Positions 1 to 9,758 of a stretch of DNA of 64,000 nt are shown one piece after another. The notes below the pieces were generated by a model. That model worked only from the letters and a program-made list of their open reading frames with translations, did no database searches and was not told where the DNA came from. The DNA lies in the NCBI GenBank assembly GCA_947487205.1, contig CANKVU010000005.1:62001-126000 (forward strand), read 5' to 3'. Both the position numbers and the translations under genes were made by a program. Source of the stretch: an uncultured Paracoccaceae bacterium. Lineage in GTDB: Bacteria > Pseudomonadota > Alphaproteobacteria > Rhodobacterales > Rhodobacteraceae. Every line of letters starts with the position of its first letter. The stretch's first letter is position 1.

Positions 1-473
1 TCGAGGTCCTGATCCATCCCGAATCGCTGGTCCATGCGCTGGTCGGGTTCGCCGACGGGGCGCTGATGGCGCATATCGGCCCGCCCGACATGCGCCACGC
101 GATCGGCTTCGCGCTGAACTGGCCCGAGCGGCGCGACCTGCCCGTGGAGCGGCTGGACCTGGCCCGGATCGGGCAGCTGACCTTCGCGGCGCCCGACGAG
201 GCGCGGCACCCGGCGCTGCGGCTGGCCCGGGACGTGATGCGCGACGGGGGATTGTCGGGCGCCGTCTTCAACGCCGCGAAGGAACGCGCGCTCGACCATT
301 TCCTGGGCCGGCGGATCGGATTTTTGCAGATGGCCGAGCTGGTGGAACGGGTGCTGGACAAGATGTCGTCAGACCGCCTTGGCAATCGGGTGCCGACGCT
401 CGATATGGTCCGCGACGCCGATGCCCGCGCGCGCGCGCTGGCGGACGAAACCCTCGGCGCGCTGACCGCCTGA
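1..473 (+). CDS. dxr: 1-deoxy-D-xylulose 5-phosphate reductoisomerase, C-terminal part (5' end outside window)
   Basis: This is the C-terminal portion of DXR, the NADPH- and metal-dependent cytosolic enzyme that converts DXP to 2-C-methyl-D-erythritol 4-phosphate in the MEP isoprenoid pathway. The reading frame is open from the first bases and carries the DXR signature around VLIHPESLVHALV, then GPPDMRHAI and FALNWPER, followed by the helical C-terminal domain ending in ETLGALTA. The start and the NADPH domain lie upstream of the window. It sits 10 bp before rseP, whose ribosome site (AAGGAG) begins at the dxr stop, so the two are probably co-transcribed, as in many alphaproteobacteria (dxr-rseP-bamA order). 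Confidence 0.93.
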   Translation, partial: EVLIHPESLVHALVGFADGALMAHIGPPDMRHAIGFALNWPERRDLPVERLDLARIGQLTFAAPDEARHPALRLARDVMRDGGLSGAVFNAAKERALDHFLGRRIGFLQMAELVERVLDKMSSDRLGNRVPTLDMVRDADARARALADETLGALTA

Positions 474-483
474 AGGAGACCAC

Positions 484-1821
484 ATGGACATCGTGGGACT
501 GATCCCCGATTTCGGCTCGCTCATCGTCACGGTCCTGGCCTTCGTCGCGGCATTGAGCGTGATCGTCGCGATCCACGAATACGGCCACTACATCGTCGGC
601 CGCTGGTCGGGGATCGAGGCGGACGTGTTCTCGATCGGCATGGGGCCGGTGATCGCGTCGCGGATGGACCGGCGCGGCACGCGCTGGCAGATCGCGGCCT
701 TTCCGGTGGGCGGCTACGTCAAGTTCCGGGGCGACGCGGACGCGGCGAGCCTCAGGCAGGCCGACACGCCCGGCCTCGACGCCGAGACCCGGCGCCAGAC
801 CATGGCGGGCGCCCCGCTTTGGGCGCGGGCGGCCACGGTCGCGGCCGGCCCCGCCTTCAACTTCCTGCTCTCGATCGCGGTCTTTGCGGTGGTCCTGTCG
901 CTCCGCGGAGTGGCCAGCGATCCGCTGACCGTCGACGAGGTGCGGCCGCTTCCGGGTGTCGAGGCGCGCATCCTGCCGGGCGACCGGCTGCTTTCCATCG
1001 CCGGGCAGGAGGTGCCGCCCGTGGCCGAGCTCGGCAGCTTCTACGACGCGCTGCCGGTGGAGCCGCGCCTGCCATACGTGATCGACCGCGACGGCGAGAG
1101 GCTGGAGATCGAGGCGCCCTATCCGTTTCCGCCGATCGTGGGGGGCGTGAACCCGCAATCGGCGGCGCAGGCGGCGGGCCTTCGGGAGGGGGACGTGATC
1201 ACCGCCGTCGACGGGCAGGAGGTCTTCGCGTTCTCGCAGGTCCGCGACGTGGTCGGAGGGTCGGATGGCGGCGCCGTGGACCTGAGCGTCTGGCGGGCCG
1301 GGCAGGACTTGGGCGAGATCGAGCTTCAACCCCGCCGCATGGACCTTCCGCTGCCGGAGGGCGGGTTCGAGACGCGCTGGCTGATCGGCATCACCGGCGG
1401 CCTCTACGTGACGCCCCGGACGACGACCCCCGGCCCGCTCTCGGCGCTGGCCTATGGCGCGGGGCAGGTCGTCTATATCGTCGAGCAATCGCTCTCGGGC
1501 CTCTATCACATGGCGGCCGGGGCCATTTCGTCGTGCAACCTGCAAGGCCCCATCGGCATCGCCCAGACGAGCGGCGCGGCGGCGAGCGCGGGCGTGCTGA
1601 GCTTCGTGTGGTTCATCGCGGTGCTGTCGACGGCGGTGGGCTTGGTGAACCTCTTTCCGATCCCGGTCCTCGATGGCGGGCACCTGGTCCTATACGCCTA
1701 CGAGGCGGTGGTGGGGCGGGCGCCCTCGGAAAAGGCGCTGAACGTGCTGATGGCCGCGGGCATCGCGCTGATCGGCACGCTCATGGTCTTTGCCATCACC
1801 AACGACGTGCTCTGCCCCTGA
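484..1821 (+). CDS. rseP: RIP metalloprotease RseP (site-2 protease)
   Basis: Inner-membrane zinc protease of the S2P family; in other bacteria it completes intramembrane cleavage of anti-sigma factors and clears signal-peptide remnants. The 445-residue product has HEYGH at residues 31-35 inside the first membrane helix, a PDZ region around residues 200-280 (NPQSAAQAAGLREGDVI is the ligand-groove signature), and the second catalytic motif FPIPVLDGGH in a C-terminal helix. The start ATG has AAGGAG at about 7 bp. It follows dxr closely and precedes bamA, the usual envelope-stress and outer-membrane assembly context. Its substrate cannot be read from the window; no rseA-like gene is present. Confidence 0.95.
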   Translation: MDIVGLIPDFGSLIVTVLAFVAALSVIVAIHEYGHYIVGRWSGIEADVFSIGMGPVIASRMDRRGTRWQIAAFPVGGYVKFRGDADAASLRQADTPGLDAETRRQTMAGAPLWARAATVAAGPAFNFLLSIAVFAVVLSLRGVASDPLTVDEVRPLPGVEARILPGDRLLSIAGQEVPPVAELGSFYDALPVEPRLPYVIDRDGERLEIEAPYPFPPIVGGVNPQSAAQAAGLREGDVITAVDGQEVFAFSQVRDVVGGSDGGAVDLSVWRAGQDLGEIELQPRRMDLPLPEGGFETRWLIGITGGLYVTPRTTTPGPLSALAYGAGQVVYIVEQSLSGLYHMAAGAISSCNLQGPIGIAQTSGAAASAGVLSFVWFIAVLSTAVGLVNLFPIPVLDGGHLVLYAYEAVVGRAPSEKALNVLMAAGIALIGTLMVFAITNDVLCP

Positions 1822-1985
1822 CCCCGCCGGGCCCGGCCGGGCCGGATCGCAGACGCGCCCGCGCGCCGCGCGGCCCGGCGGAGGATCGCCCCGGCGCGGC
1901 CACGTGCCCGGGGGGATTTTCGTAACCCCCTATCGCCGCGATAAAAAATTGCGTGTCGGCGAGGTGACACCGGGGGGATCGCGTT

Positions 1986-2014
1986 TTGACACCGGGCCGC
2001 AATCGGGCTAGTCA
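1986..2014 (+). promoter_or_regulatory. Putative sigma70-type promoter of bamA
   Basis: A perfect TTGACA lies at 1986-1991, with a 17-bp spacer and a weak TAGTCA at 2009-2014, in the 227-bp space between rseP and bamA. An AT-rich run (ATAAAAAATT) lies just upstream. Because the first possible bamA start codon (TTG at 1986) is this -35 element, translation must begin further down. The -10 match is poor, so this is a motif call only. Confidence 0.45.
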
Positions 2015-2048
2015 CCGGGACGGGACAGCTGGCGATGGAAGTTTCATG

Positions 2049-4379
2049 ATGAGCGTGGAAAGAGGCCGCTACATGCGCGGTGTCGGACTGGCCGCGGCGA
2101 TGCGCGCGACCACGGTGATCGGCCTCTCCGTCGGGGCGGCGCTCGTGCCGCATGCCGCCGCGGCGCAGGCGTTCCAGGTCAACGACGTGCGCGTCGTCGG
2201 GAACGCGCGCGTCGATGCCAGCACGGTCACGAACTACCTGCAATTGCCGCGCGGCCAGGTCTCGGCCGGCGAGCTGAACGCCGCCTACCAGCGGCTGCAG
2301 CAATCCGGCCTGTTCCGCAGCGTCGACATCACGCCGCAGGGCGGCACCCTGGTGGTCACGGTGGAGGAATACCCCACCGTCGGCGAGATCGTGATCGAGG
2401 GCAATGCGCGGCTGGGGGACGAACAGCTGCAGGAGCTGATCGGCTCGGTGCCGAACCGGGTCTACAACCCCGCCCAGGTGGAGCAGGACGCCCGCGCCAT
2501 CGCCGGGGCCTACGAGGCGGGCGGACGGTTCGCCGCCTCCGTCACGCCGCGGATCATCCGCCGCGAGGGCGACCGCGTCGACGTGATCTTCGAGGTCGCC
2601 GAGGGGCAGGTCGTCGAGATCGAGCGGCTGTCCTTCGTCGGCAACCGCGCCTATTCCGACCGGCGCCTGCGCCGGGCGCTGGCAACCAAGCAGGCGGGCC
2701 TTTTGCGCCAGTTCATCGGCCGGGACACCTATGCGGCGGACCGCGCGCAGTTCGACCAGCAATTGCTGACCGATTTCTACCGCTCCCGCGGCTATATCGA
2801 TTTCCGCATCCAGAACGTGTCGAACGAGTTCGCGCGCGAGCGCGACGCCTTCTTCACGCAATACACGATCCAGGAAGGCCAGCGTTACCGGTTCGACCAG
2901 ATCACCGCGAGCACGGACGTTCCGGGCGTCGACGCGCAGGAATTTCTGCGCCTGTCGGGCATCCGGGCGGGCCAGGTCTACAGCCCCGCCGCGATCGACC
3001 GGGCGGTGGCGCGGATGGAGCGCCTGGCGACGCGGCGCGGCCTGGCTTTCGTGCGCGCCGACCCCGAGATCGAGCGCGACGACCGCAACCGCCAGCTCGA
3101 CGTGAATTTCGCGATCGAGCGGGGGCCGCGGATCTTCGTCGAGCGGATCGACATCGAGGGCAACTCGACCACGCTCGACCGGGTGATCCGGCGCCAGTTC
3201 GACACCGTCGAGGGCGATCCGTTCAACCCGCGCGAGATCCGCGCGGCGGCGGAGCGCATCCGGGCGCTCGGCTATTTCTCGGACGCGCAGGTCGAATCGC
3301 GGCAGGGCACCACCGCCGACCAGGTGATCGTCGACGTGGATGTCGAGGAACAGCCGACCGGCAGCCTGAGCTTCGGCGGCTCCTATTCCACCGATTCGGG
3401 ATTTGGCGTGAATATCGGCCTGACGGAGCGGAATTTCCTGGGCCGGGGGCAGTTCCTGTCCTTCGATGTCACGACCGGGACCGATGCCGACAGCGCCAGC
3501 CTCACCTTCGGCGAGCCGGCGCTGTTCGGCCGCGACCTGACCGGGCGGATCGAGCTGTTCTACGAGACCTCGGATTTCGACCAGGCCGCCTACAACACCC
3601 GGTCCTACGGGTTCTCGCCCTCGCTGACCTTCCCGGTCAGTCGCAACGGCCGGCTGTCGCTTCGCTATCTCTTCTCGCAGGACGAGATCTCGGACGTGAC
3701 GCGGCGCAGCTCGCCGATCCTGCGGCGCGAGGCGGGCGAGGAGCTGACCTCGGCCATCGGCTATTCCTACACCTACGACACGCGCAACGAGGGGATCGAC
3801 CCGACCTCCGGCTTCCTGCTGCGGTTCAGCCAGGATTTCGCAGGGGTGGCCGGCGACGTGGATTACGTGGAGACGCGCGCCCTCGCCCGCTACGAGAAGG
3901 CCGTCGCCAACGAGGAGATCAACCTGAGCGCCACGATCGAGGGCGGCGTGATCAACGGGCTCGGGGATTATTCGACGCGCCTGACCGACCGCTACTTCCT
4001 CTCCTCGCGGCAATTGCGGGGCTTCGAGCCGCTGGGCGTCGGCCCCCGCGACCTGGAGGCGCCGAACGAGGACGCCCTGGGCGGCAATTACTACGCGGTG
4101 GCGCGGCTCGAGGCCGATTTCCCCCTCGGCATCCCCGAGGAATACGGAATCCGGGGCGGCGTGTTCCTCGACGCGGGGTCGGTCTGGGGTCTGGAGGATA
4201 CCGACGGATACGAGGGCAACGAGGTGGATGACGGCTTCAACCTGAGGTCGTCGATCGGCCTGTCGTTGTTCTGGACCACGCCGATCGGGCCCTTGCGGTT
4301 CAACTTCGCCGAGCAGTTGCAGAGCGAGGATTACGACCGGCCGCGGAACTTCAACGTCACGATCTCCACCGAGTTTTGA
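2049..4379 (+). CDS. bamA: Outer membrane protein assembly factor BamA
   Basis: Central subunit of the BAM machine, inserting beta-barrel proteins into the outer membrane. The product has a signal peptide (hydrophobic stretch ending in AHAAAAQA-type Ala residues), five POTRA repeats (first FQVNDVRVVGNARVDAST; others recognisable by repeated IVIEGN/LSFVGN/IDIEGN-type strands), and a C-terminal 16-strand Omp85 barrel with GGSYSTDSGFG, DTRNEGIDPTSG and a terminal Phe (TISTEF). About 776 residues is normal. Start choice is open: ATG 2049 follows GGAAG, while ATG 2073 has a better spaced AAAGAGG. The TTG at 1986 is rejected because it is a promoter element. The stop overlaps the start of the skp-like gene. 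Confidence 0.96.
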   Translation: MSVERGRYMRGVGLAAAMRATTVIGLSVGAALVPHAAAAQAFQVNDVRVVGNARVDASTVTNYLQLPRGQVSAGELNAAYQRLQQSGLFRSVDITPQGGTLVVTVEEYPTVGEIVIEGNARLGDEQLQELIGSVPNRVYNPAQVEQDARAIAGAYEAGGRFAASVTPRIIRREGDRVDVIFEVAEGQVVEIERLSFVGNRAYSDRRLRRALATKQAGLLRQFIGRDTYAADRAQFDQQLLTDFYRSRGYIDFRIQNVSNEFARERDAFFTQYTIQEGQRYRFDQITASTDVPGVDAQEFLRLSGIRAGQVYSPAAIDRAVARMERLATRRGLAFVRADPEIERDDRNRQLDVNFAIERGPRIFVERIDIEGNSTTLDRVIRRQFDTVEGDPFNPREIRAAAERIRALGYFSDAQVESRQGTTADQVIVDVDVEEQPTGSLSFGGSYSTDSGFGVNIGLTERNFLGRGQFLSFDVTTGTDADSASLTFGEPALFGRDLTGRIELFYETSDFDQAAYNTRSYGFSPSLTFPVSRNGRLSLRYLFSQDEISDVTRRSSPILRREAGEELTSAIGYSYTYDTRNEGIDPTSGFLLRFSQDFAGVAGDVDYVETRALARYEKAVANEEINLSATIEGGVINGLGDYSTRLTDRYFLSSRQLRGFEPLGVGPRDLEAPNEDALGGNYYAVARLEADFPLGIPEEYGIRGGVFLDAGSVWGLEDTDGYEGNEVDDGFNLRSSIGLSLFWTTPIGPLRFNFAEQLQSEDYDRPRNFNVTISTEF

Positions 4380-4918
4380 GCCGTCTCGCCCTTCTGCTGG
4401 CGGTCCTTCTGTCCTTGGCGGGGCCGGCATCGGCCCAGCAGGACGGGGCCATCGCGGTCGTCGATCAGGAGCGCATGTTCAGCCAGAGCGCCTTCGGCCA
4501 GCGGGTGCTGGCGGAGATCGACCGCCGCGGCGAGGACCTGGCCACCGAGAACCGGCGGATCGAGGCCGAGCTGATCGCGGAGGAGCGGGCGCTGACGGAT
4601 CTGCGCCCCTCGCTCGATCCGGCGGAGTTCCGGCAGCGCGCCCAGGCCTTCGACGAGAAGGTGCGCGGCATTCGCGCCGAACAGGACGCCAAGGCCCGCG
4701 CGCTGGCGGGCTACCAGGAGACGGCGCGCCAGGATTTCGCGGCCCGCGCCGCGCCGGTCCTGTCGGACCTCCTGGAGGAGAGCGCGGCGACGATCCTGCT
4801 CGACCGGCGGGTCGTGCTGGCGGTGGAGGACGCCGCCGACATCACCGGAGAGGCGGTGGAGCGGATCGACGCGGCCATCGGGGACGGGGCGGGAGACGGG
4901 GACGCGCCGGAGCGGTAG
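4376..4918 (+). CDS. OmpH/Skp-family periplasmic chaperone
   Basis: Periplasmic chaperone of the Skp (OmpH) family that holds unfolded outer-membrane proteins on their way to BamA. The 180-residue product has a clear signal peptide ([17 protein letters not shown]), a beta strand typical of the family ([20 protein letters not shown]), a long charged alpha-helical arm (roughly residues 50-115), and a return to the body domain ([13 protein letters not shown]). The predicted start is TTG at 4376, overlapping the bamA stop codon by three bases (TTGA), which implies translational coupling. It lies between bamA and fabZ, the standard position of skp. Confidence 0.88.
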   Translation: MSRLALLLAVLLSLAGPASAQQDGAIAVVDQERMFSQSAFGQRVLAEIDRRGEDLATENRRIEAELIAEERALTDLRPSLDPAEFRQRAQAFDEKVRGIRAEQDAKARALAGYQETARQDFAARAAPVLSDLLEESAATILLDRRVVLAVEDAADITGEAVERIDAAIGDGAGDGDAPER

Positions 4919-4978
4919 GCTTCCTTGCCGCCGTCGGGCGGTGTTGCTAAGGCTCGGCGAACATCTGACGGAGGCTCC

Positions 4979-5431
4979 ATGTCCGGGCTCGCCCACGCCG
5001 ATATCGACCTGATCCAGCGCATCATCCCGCACCGGTACCCGTTTCTCCTGATCGACCGGGTGGCCGATATCGACGGGGCGAACTCGGCCACCGGGATCAA
5101 GAACGTCACCTTCAACGAGCCGCATTTCCAGGGCCATTTCCCCGGCGCCCCGATCATGCCCGGGGTGACGATCATCGAGGCGATGGCCCAGACCGCCGCC
5201 GTGATGGTCGGCGTGGCCCAGGACCTGGCCGACAAGCGGTTCCTCGTCTACTTCATGGGCATCGAGAGCGCCAAGTTCCGGCGCAAGGTGGTGCCAGGCG
5301 ACATCCTGCGGCTGCACGTGACCACCCGGCGCGGCGGCGGCAAGGTCTGGAAGTTCGAGGGGCGCGCGGAGGTCGACGGCGACCTGGCCTGCGAGGCCGG
5401 CTTCACCGCGATGATGGAAGCCCCGAAATGA
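4979..5431 (+). CDS. fabZ: 3-hydroxyacyl-ACP dehydratase FabZ
   Basis: Hot-dog fold dehydratase that removes water from 3-hydroxyacyl-ACP in type II fatty acid synthesis and competes with lipid A synthesis for 3-hydroxyacyl-ACP. The 150-residue product contains [13 protein letters not shown], the catalytic His in [14 protein letters not shown] and the catalytic Glu in IEAMAQ. I chose ATG 4979, preceded by GGAGG at 4970, instead of an in-frame TTG at 4925 that lacks a ribosome site and adds an unrelated tail. The final four bases overlap the lpxA start (ATGA), so the two are coupled. Confidence 0.95.
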   Translation: MSGLAHADIDLIQRIIPHRYPFLLIDRVADIDGANSATGIKNVTFNEPHFQGHFPGAPIMPGVTIIEAMAQTAAVMVGVAQDLADKRFLVYFMGIESAKFRRKVVPGDILRLHVTTRRGGGKVWKFEGRAEVDGDLACEAGFTAMMEAPK

Positions 5432-6225
5432 GCGGCATCCATCCGACGGCCACGATCCATCCCCAGGCCATCGTCGAAGAGGGGGCCGTGATCGGCGCCA
5501 ATTCCTGGGTGGGGCCGTTCTCGGTCCTCGGGGCGGAGGTCGAGCTGGGCGCCGACGTGACGATCAAGAGCCATGTCGTGATCGCCGGCCGGACCCGGAT
5601 CGGGGCGGGCACGCAGGTCTTTCCGTTCACCTGCCTGGGCGAGGTGCCGCAGGACCTCAAATACGGCGGCGAGGAGACGCGGCTGGAGATCGGGGCGCGC
5701 AACCGCATCCGCGAGCACGTCACCATGAATCCCGGCACCGAGGGCGGCGGCGGCGTCACCCGGATCGGCGATGACGGGCTCTTCATGGCCGGAACGCACG
5801 TCGCCCACGATTGCCAGATCGGCGACCGGGTGATCCTGGTCAACCATGCCGGGCTGGCGGGCCATTGCACCGTGGGCGACGGGGCGATCATCGGCGGCCT
5901 GTCCGGCGTGCACCAGTTCGTCCGCATCGGCGCGGGCGCGATCATCGGCGGGCTGACCAAGGTGTCGTCGGACGTGATCCCGCATGCGCTGGTCCAGGGT
6001 CCGAGCGGCGTGCTCGACGGGCTGAACCTCGTGGGGTTGAAGCGCCGCGGCGTCTCCCGCCAGGAGATCGCGGCCCTGCGCGCCGCGCTCGCCGCCCTGG
6101 CCGAGGGCGAGGGCGCGTTCCAGGACCGCGCCGCCCGGCTGGGCGAGCAGAGCGACAGCGCCCTGGTGCAAGAGATCGTCCGCTTCGTCGCCGGGGGCAG
6201 CGAGCGCGGGTTCCTGACGCCGTGA
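5428..6225 (+). CDS. lpxA: UDP-N-acetylglucosamine acyltransferase LpxA
   Basis: First enzyme of lipid A synthesis; it transfers a 3-hydroxyacyl group from ACP to UDP-GlcNAc in the cytosol. The 265 residues form the expected left-handed beta-helix of hexapeptide repeats ([26 protein letters not shown], and later copies) followed by a helical C-terminal domain. The catalytic His lies in [12 protein letters not shown], and the acyl-ACP binding region [14 protein letters not shown] is present. It begins with an ATGA overlap to fabZ and ends with a GTGA overlap to lpxI, so the block fabZ-lpxA-lpxI-lpxB is translated as one coupled series. Confidence 0.96.
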   Translation: MSGIHPTATIHPQAIVEEGAVIGANSWVGPFSVLGAEVELGADVTIKSHVVIAGRTRIGAGTQVFPFTCLGEVPQDLKYGGEETRLEIGARNRIREHVTMNPGTEGGGGVTRIGDDGLFMAGTHVAHDCQIGDRVILVNHAGLAGHCTVGDGAIIGGLSGVHQFVRIGAGAIIGGLTKVSSDVIPHALVQGPSGVLDGLNLVGLKRRGVSRQEIAALRAALAALAEGEGAFQDRAARLGEQSDSALVQEIVRFVAGGSERGFLTP

Positions 6226-7016
6226 GCGAGCTTGCCCTGATCGTCGGAGAGGGGGCGCTGCCCGGCATCCTGCGCCGGGCCTGCCCGCAGGCCGAGGTGC
6301 TGGGGGTGGCGGGGTTCGCCCCCGCGGACGTGCCGGCCTTCGGCCTGGAGGAGATCGGCCGGGTCCTGGCCGAGCTGCCCCGGCGCGGGGTGCGGCAGGT
6401 GTGCTTCGCCGGCGCGATCCGGCGTCCGCGCATCGACCCGGCGCGGCTCGACCCCGCGACGCTGCCGCTGGTGCCGCGCATCCAGGCCGCGATGGGCGGC
6501 GGCGACGACGCGGCCCTGCGGACCGTCGTCGCCTTCTTCGAGGAGGCGGGGATGCGCGTCGTGGGCGCGGCCGATCTGATGCCCGAATTGCTGGCCGATG
6601 CGGGGCCGCTGGGCGCGGTCGGCCCCGACGCGGCGGCGGAGCGCGACGCGGCGCGGGCCGCCGCGCTCCTGTCCGCGACCGGCCCGGCGGATCTGGGCCA
6701 GGGCTGCGTCGTGGCGGGCGGACAGGTCCTGGCGGTGGAGGCGCTGCCGGGCACCGACTGGATGCTGGAGACGATCGCCGCCCTGCGCCGCGACGGTCCC
6801 GCCGTGCCGGCCGGGGGGCTTCTGATGAAGCGGCCCAAATCCGGGCAGGATCGCCGCGTGGACCTGCCGGCGATCGGGCCGGACACGGTGCGCCGCGCCG
6901 CGGCCGCCGGGCTGGCCGGGATCGCCGTCGAGGCGGGCGGCGTCCTGATCCTCGACCGCGCGGCCACGATCGCGGCGGCTGATTCCGCGGGCATGTTCCT
7001 GTGGGGCGTGGCGTGA
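6222..7016 (+). CDS. lpxI: UDP-2,3-diacylglucosamine pyrophosphatase LpxI
   Basis: Hydrolyses UDP-2,3-diacylglucosamine to 2,3-diacylglucosamine 1-phosphate and UMP, the step done by LpxH in gammaproteobacteria. The 264-residue product matches the DUF1009/LpxI family: an N-terminal Rossmann-like domain (LALIVGEGALPG, then QVCFAGAIRRP) and a C-terminal domain with DLGQGCVVAGGQVLAVE, a GTDWMLE motif and KRPKSGQDRRVDLPAIG. The start is GTG 6222, overlapping the lpxA stop; ATG is absent at this point in frame. Its place between lpxA and lpxB is the diagnostic alphaproteobacterial arrangement. Confidence 0.94.
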   Translation: MSELALIVGEGALPGILRRACPQAEVLGVAGFAPADVPAFGLEEIGRVLAELPRRGVRQVCFAGAIRRPRIDPARLDPATLPLVPRIQAAMGGGDDAALRTVVAFFEEAGMRVVGAADLMPELLADAGPLGAVGPDAAAERDAARAAALLSATGPADLGQGCVVAGGQVLAVEALPGTDWMLETIAALRRDGPAVPAGGLLMKRPKSGQDRRVDLPAIGPDTVRRAAAAGLAGIAVEAGGVLILDRAATIAAADSAGMFLWGVA

Positions 7017-8152
7017 GGGCGGCCCTCGTCGCCGGAGAGGCGTCGGGGGACCAGCTGGGCGGCGCCCTGATGGCGGGCCTGCGCGCGGCCGCGCCGGGCA
7101 TCTCGTTCACCGGGGTCGGCGGTCCGGCGATGCGCGCCGAGGGTCTCGAGAGCCTCTTTCCCTACGACGAGCTGAGCGTGATGGGGCTGGCCGAGATCCT
7201 GCCGCGCTATGCCCATCTGCGCCGGCGGCTGTTGCAGACGGTGGCGGCGGTGCTGGCGGCGCGGCCCGACGTTCTGATCGGCATCGACAGCCCGGATTTC
7301 TGCCTGCGGGTGGCCGCGCGGGTCAGGGCGGCGGCGCCGGAAATCCGCATCGTGCATTACGTGGCGCCCTCGGTCTGGGCCTGGCGGCCGGGCCGGGCGA
7401 AGAAGATGGCGCCTCATGTGGACCAGGTGCTGGCGCTCCTGCCCTTCGAGCCGCCATGGATGGAGGCGGCGGGAATGCGCTGCGACTTCGTGGGCCACCC
7501 CGTCGTGTCCGGGCCGCGGGCCACCGCCGAGGGCATCGCGCGCCTGCGGCGCGACCTCGACCTGGGGACGGGGCGCTATCTGCTGGCGCTGCCGGGATCG
7601 CGGCGCACGGAGGTGGCGCGGCTGGCGCCGGTCTTCGGCGCGGCGCTGCGCGAGCTCGCCGCGCGACGGCCGGGCCTGCCGGTGGTGGTGCCGGTGGCGC
7701 CCGGGCTGGAACGGGAGGTGGCCGAGCTCACCGCCGGCTGGCCGCAGGTGCGCCTGCTGAGCGGGGCGGATGCGGCCACCAAGGCGGCGGCCTTCGGCGG
7801 CGCGGCGGCGGCGCTGGCGAAATCCGGCACCGTATCGCTGGAACTGGCCGCCGCCGGGACGCCGATGGTCGTGGCCTATGACATGAACCGGCTGACCTGG
7901 GCCATCGCCCGGGCGATGGTGCGGGTGGACACGGCGACGCTCGTGAACCTCATCGAGGGGGAGACGGTGGTGCCGGAATTCCTCGGCCCCGCCTGCCGGC
8001 CCGGGCCCATCGCCGCGGCCCTGGCGGCGGTGCTCGATGCGCCGCAGGCGCAGTTGGCCGCCCTCGACCGGACGATGGTGGCGCTGGGGCGCGACGGTCC
8101 GCCGCCCGGGCAGCGGGCCGCGCAGGCGGTGCTGGAGGGGCTGGGGGCCTAG
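7013..8152 (+). CDS. lpxB: Lipid-A-disaccharide synthase LpxB
   Basis: Peripheral-membrane glycosyltransferase (GT19) that joins 2,3-diacyl-GlcN-1-P and UDP-diacyl-GlcN into the lipid A disaccharide. The 379-residue product begins with the family signature [11 protein letters not shown] and contains [16 protein letters not shown], the [11 protein letters not shown] stretch and the donor-site region [16 protein letters not shown] 7013 overlaps the lpxI stop (GTGA); a GTG at 7001 would overlap further and is less likely. It ends on a CTAG tetramer that also supplies the stop of the convergent mnmA gene. Confidence 0.95.
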   Translation: MRAALVAGEASGDQLGGALMAGLRAAAPGISFTGVGGPAMRAEGLESLFPYDELSVMGLAEILPRYAHLRRRLLQTVAAVLAARPDVLIGIDSPDFCLRVAARVRAAAPEIRIVHYVAPSVWAWRPGRAKKMAPHVDQVLALLPFEPPWMEAAGMRCDFVGHPVVSGPRATAEGIARLRRDLDLGTGRYLLALPGSRRTEVARLAPVFGAALRELAARRPGLPVVVPVAPGLEREVAELTAGWPQVRLLSGADAATKAAAFGGAAAALAKSGTVSLELAAAGTPMVVAYDMNRLTWAIARAMVRVDTATLVNLIEGETVVPEFLGPACRPGPIAAALAAVLDAPQAQLAALDRTMVALGRDGPPPGQRAAQAVLEGLGA

Positions 8153-9288
8153 CCCTTGTGGATCCAGCCGCCGCCGAAGACGCGGCTGCCTTCGGGGGCG
8201 TAGAAGACGCAGGCCTGGCCGGGCGCCACGCCTTCCTCGGGCACGATCAGCTCGACCTCGGCCTCGGTGTCGGAGAGGGGGCGGATCATCGCCTCCCGCG
8301 GGGGGCGGGTGGAGCGGACCTTGACGCCCAGATGCCATTCGGGGCGCGAGGCGAAGGGCGCGTCGCCCAGCCAGTTCACCTCCCTGACCGGCACCGTGCG
8401 GGTCGAGAGCATCTCCTTGGGGCCGACGACCACGCGGCGCGCCGCCACGTCGAGCTTCACCACGTAGAGCGGCTCGTCGAGGCCGCCGATGCCGAGGCCG
8501 CGGCGCTGCCCGACGGTGTAGTGGATGACGCCGCCATGGGCGCCCAGGACCCGGCCGTCGACATGCACGATCTCGCCCGGATCGGCCGCGCCCGGGCGCA
8601 GCTTCTCGATCACCGCGGCATAATTGCCGTTCGGCACGAAGCAGATGTCCTGGCTGTCGGGCTTGTCGGCGACCGACAGGCCGTGTTTCGCGGCCAGCGC
8701 CCGCGTCTCCGCCTTGGTCGCGAGCCCGCCCAGGGGGAAGCGCAGGTAGTCGAGCTGGTCGGGCGTGGTCGAGAACAGGAAATAGCTCTGGTCGCGCTCG
8801 GGATCGGCGGCGCGGTGCAGCTCCGGGCCGCGCGCGCCCGCCGCGCGCCGGATGTAGTGCCCGGTCGCCATGCAATCGGCATCGAGGTCCTTCGCCGTTT
8901 CCAGCAGGTCGCGGAACTTGACCCGCTCGTTGCAGCGGATGCAGGGCACGGGCGTCGCGCCGGCCAAGTAGCTGTCGGCGAATTCGTCGATCACCGAAGC
9001 GCGGAACGTGTCCTCGTAATCGAGGACGTAATGCGGAAAGCCCATCGTCTCGGCCACGCGGCGGGCGTCGTGGATGTCGCGGCCCGCGCAGCAGGCCCCC
9101 TTCTTGGCGAGCGCCGCGCCGTGATCGTAGAGCTGCAGCGTGATGCCGACCACGTCGTAGCCCTCGGCGGCCAGTTCGGCGGCCACGACGGAGGAATCCA
9201 CGCCGCCCGACATCGCGACGATCACGCGCGTCTCTGCCGGCGGCTTGGCGAAGCCGAGCGTGTTCACGGGGTGGGCGTCGAGTGCCAT
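8149..9288 (-). CDS. mnmA: tRNA-specific 2-thiouridylase MnmA
   Basis: Adds sulfur to U34 of Lys, Glu and Gln tRNAs using ATP and a persulfide carrier. The 379-residue product has the PP-loop ATP-binding motif MSGGVDSSV near residue 27, the family signature [10 protein letters not shown] with a catalytic Cys, and the second catalytic Cys in [11 protein letters not shown]. The C-terminal domain holds the VGQRRGLGI and GWIHKG segments. The start ATG 9288 is preceded by GGAG. The gene is monocistronic by layout, convergent with lpxB and divergent from sciP. Confidence 0.95.
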   Translation of the reverse strand: MALDAHPVNTLGFAKPPAETRVIVAMSGGVDSSVVAAELAAEGYDVVGITLQLYDHGAALAKKGACCAGRDIHDARRVAETMGFPHYVLDYEDTFRASVIDEFADSYLAGATPVPCIRCNERVKFRDLLETAKDLDADCMATGHYIRRAAGARGPELHRAADPERDQSYFLFSTTPDQLDYLRFPLGGLATKAETRALAAKHGLSVADKPDSQDICFVPNGNYAAVIEKLRPGAADPGEIVHVDGRVLGAHGGVIHYTVGQRRGLGIGGLDEPLYVVKLDVAARRVVVGPKEMLSTRTVPVREVNWLGDAPFASRPEWHLGVKVRSTRPPREAMIRPLSDTEAEVELIVPEEGVAPGQACVFYAPEGSRVFGGGWIHKG

Positions 9289-9419
9289 GGCGGTATCTCC
9301 GGGCGGCGGGCGGAAAGGGTGGAAAATATAGGAAAATGCGCGGAATCTGCAAGGCCGCGTTTCACCGCTCCTTAAGGCTGAGCGGGGCTTATGGGCAAAA
9401 GTCGGCTGGGAACGGACAG

Positions 9420-9698
9420 ATGTACCTCAAGAAGACGAACGGCCCCAAATCGGTGACCCTTCCCGACGGCACGACCATGACCCTGTCGGACCTGCCTGGC
9501 CGGGAGACGCGGCGCTGGGTCGCGAGCCGCAAGGCCGCCGTCGTCCGCGCGGTCGCGGCGGGCCTCATCACCCGGGCGGAGGCCTGCGAGCGATACGCCC
9601 TGTCGGACGACGAGCTCGACAGCTGGGCGAGCGCGGTGGAACGCCACGGGGAGCCGGCGCTGAAGACGACCTTCCTCCAGAAGTATAGACAACTTTAA
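9420..9698 (+). CDS. sciP: CtrA inhibitor SciP (DUF1153)
   Basis: Small helix-turn-helix protein of 92 residues; in Caulobacter SciP binds CtrA and blocks its activation of target promoters. The product matches DUF1153 well: an N-terminal [13 protein letters not shown] segment, [15 protein letters not shown], then the recognition region [23 protein letters not shown] 9420 is taken because the family begins at MYLKK; the longer in-frame extension covers the mnmA start and promoter space. It sits 100 bp upstream of ctrA in the same direction, a pairing that supports a joint role in cell-cycle or differentiation control. A GANTC site (9343-9347) lies in its upstream region. Confidence 0.9.
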   Translation: MYLKKTNGPKSVTLPDGTTMTLSDLPGRETRRWVASRKAAVVRAVAAGLITRAEACERYALSDDELDSWASAVERHGEPALKTTFLQKYRQL

Positions 9699-9758
9699 CT
9701 TGTATAAACGGGGAATCCGATGCATCGTCAGGTGGAGTAACGATGCGTTAACCTTTCT
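9684..9758 (+). promoter_or_regulatory. Putative ctrA control region: -10-like TATAAA, CcrM site and TTAACC half-site
   Basis: The AT-rich stretch after sciP holds TATAAA at 9703-9708, a GAATC (GANTC, CcrM methylation site) at 9713-9717 close to the expected transcription start, and GTTAACC at 9747-9753, resembling a CtrA half-site (TTAACCAT). A second imperfect TTAT follows at 9758-9761, so a full TTAA-N7-TTAA box is not present. An imperfect dyad (TATAGACAA / TTGTATA) spans 9684-9706. This parallels Caulobacter, where ctrA transcription responds to CtrA and to GANTC methylation, but nothing here is tested. Confidence 0.4.

Noticed and set aside
268-1683. 471-codon ORF opposite rseP
   Set aside because: Arg/His/Pro-rich translation with no domain, lying wholly antisense to a confident gene; a product of high GC and codon-position bias.
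1698-4430. 910-codon ORF opposite bamA
   Set aside because: No protein-like motifs or ribosome site; bamA is unambiguous on the other strand.
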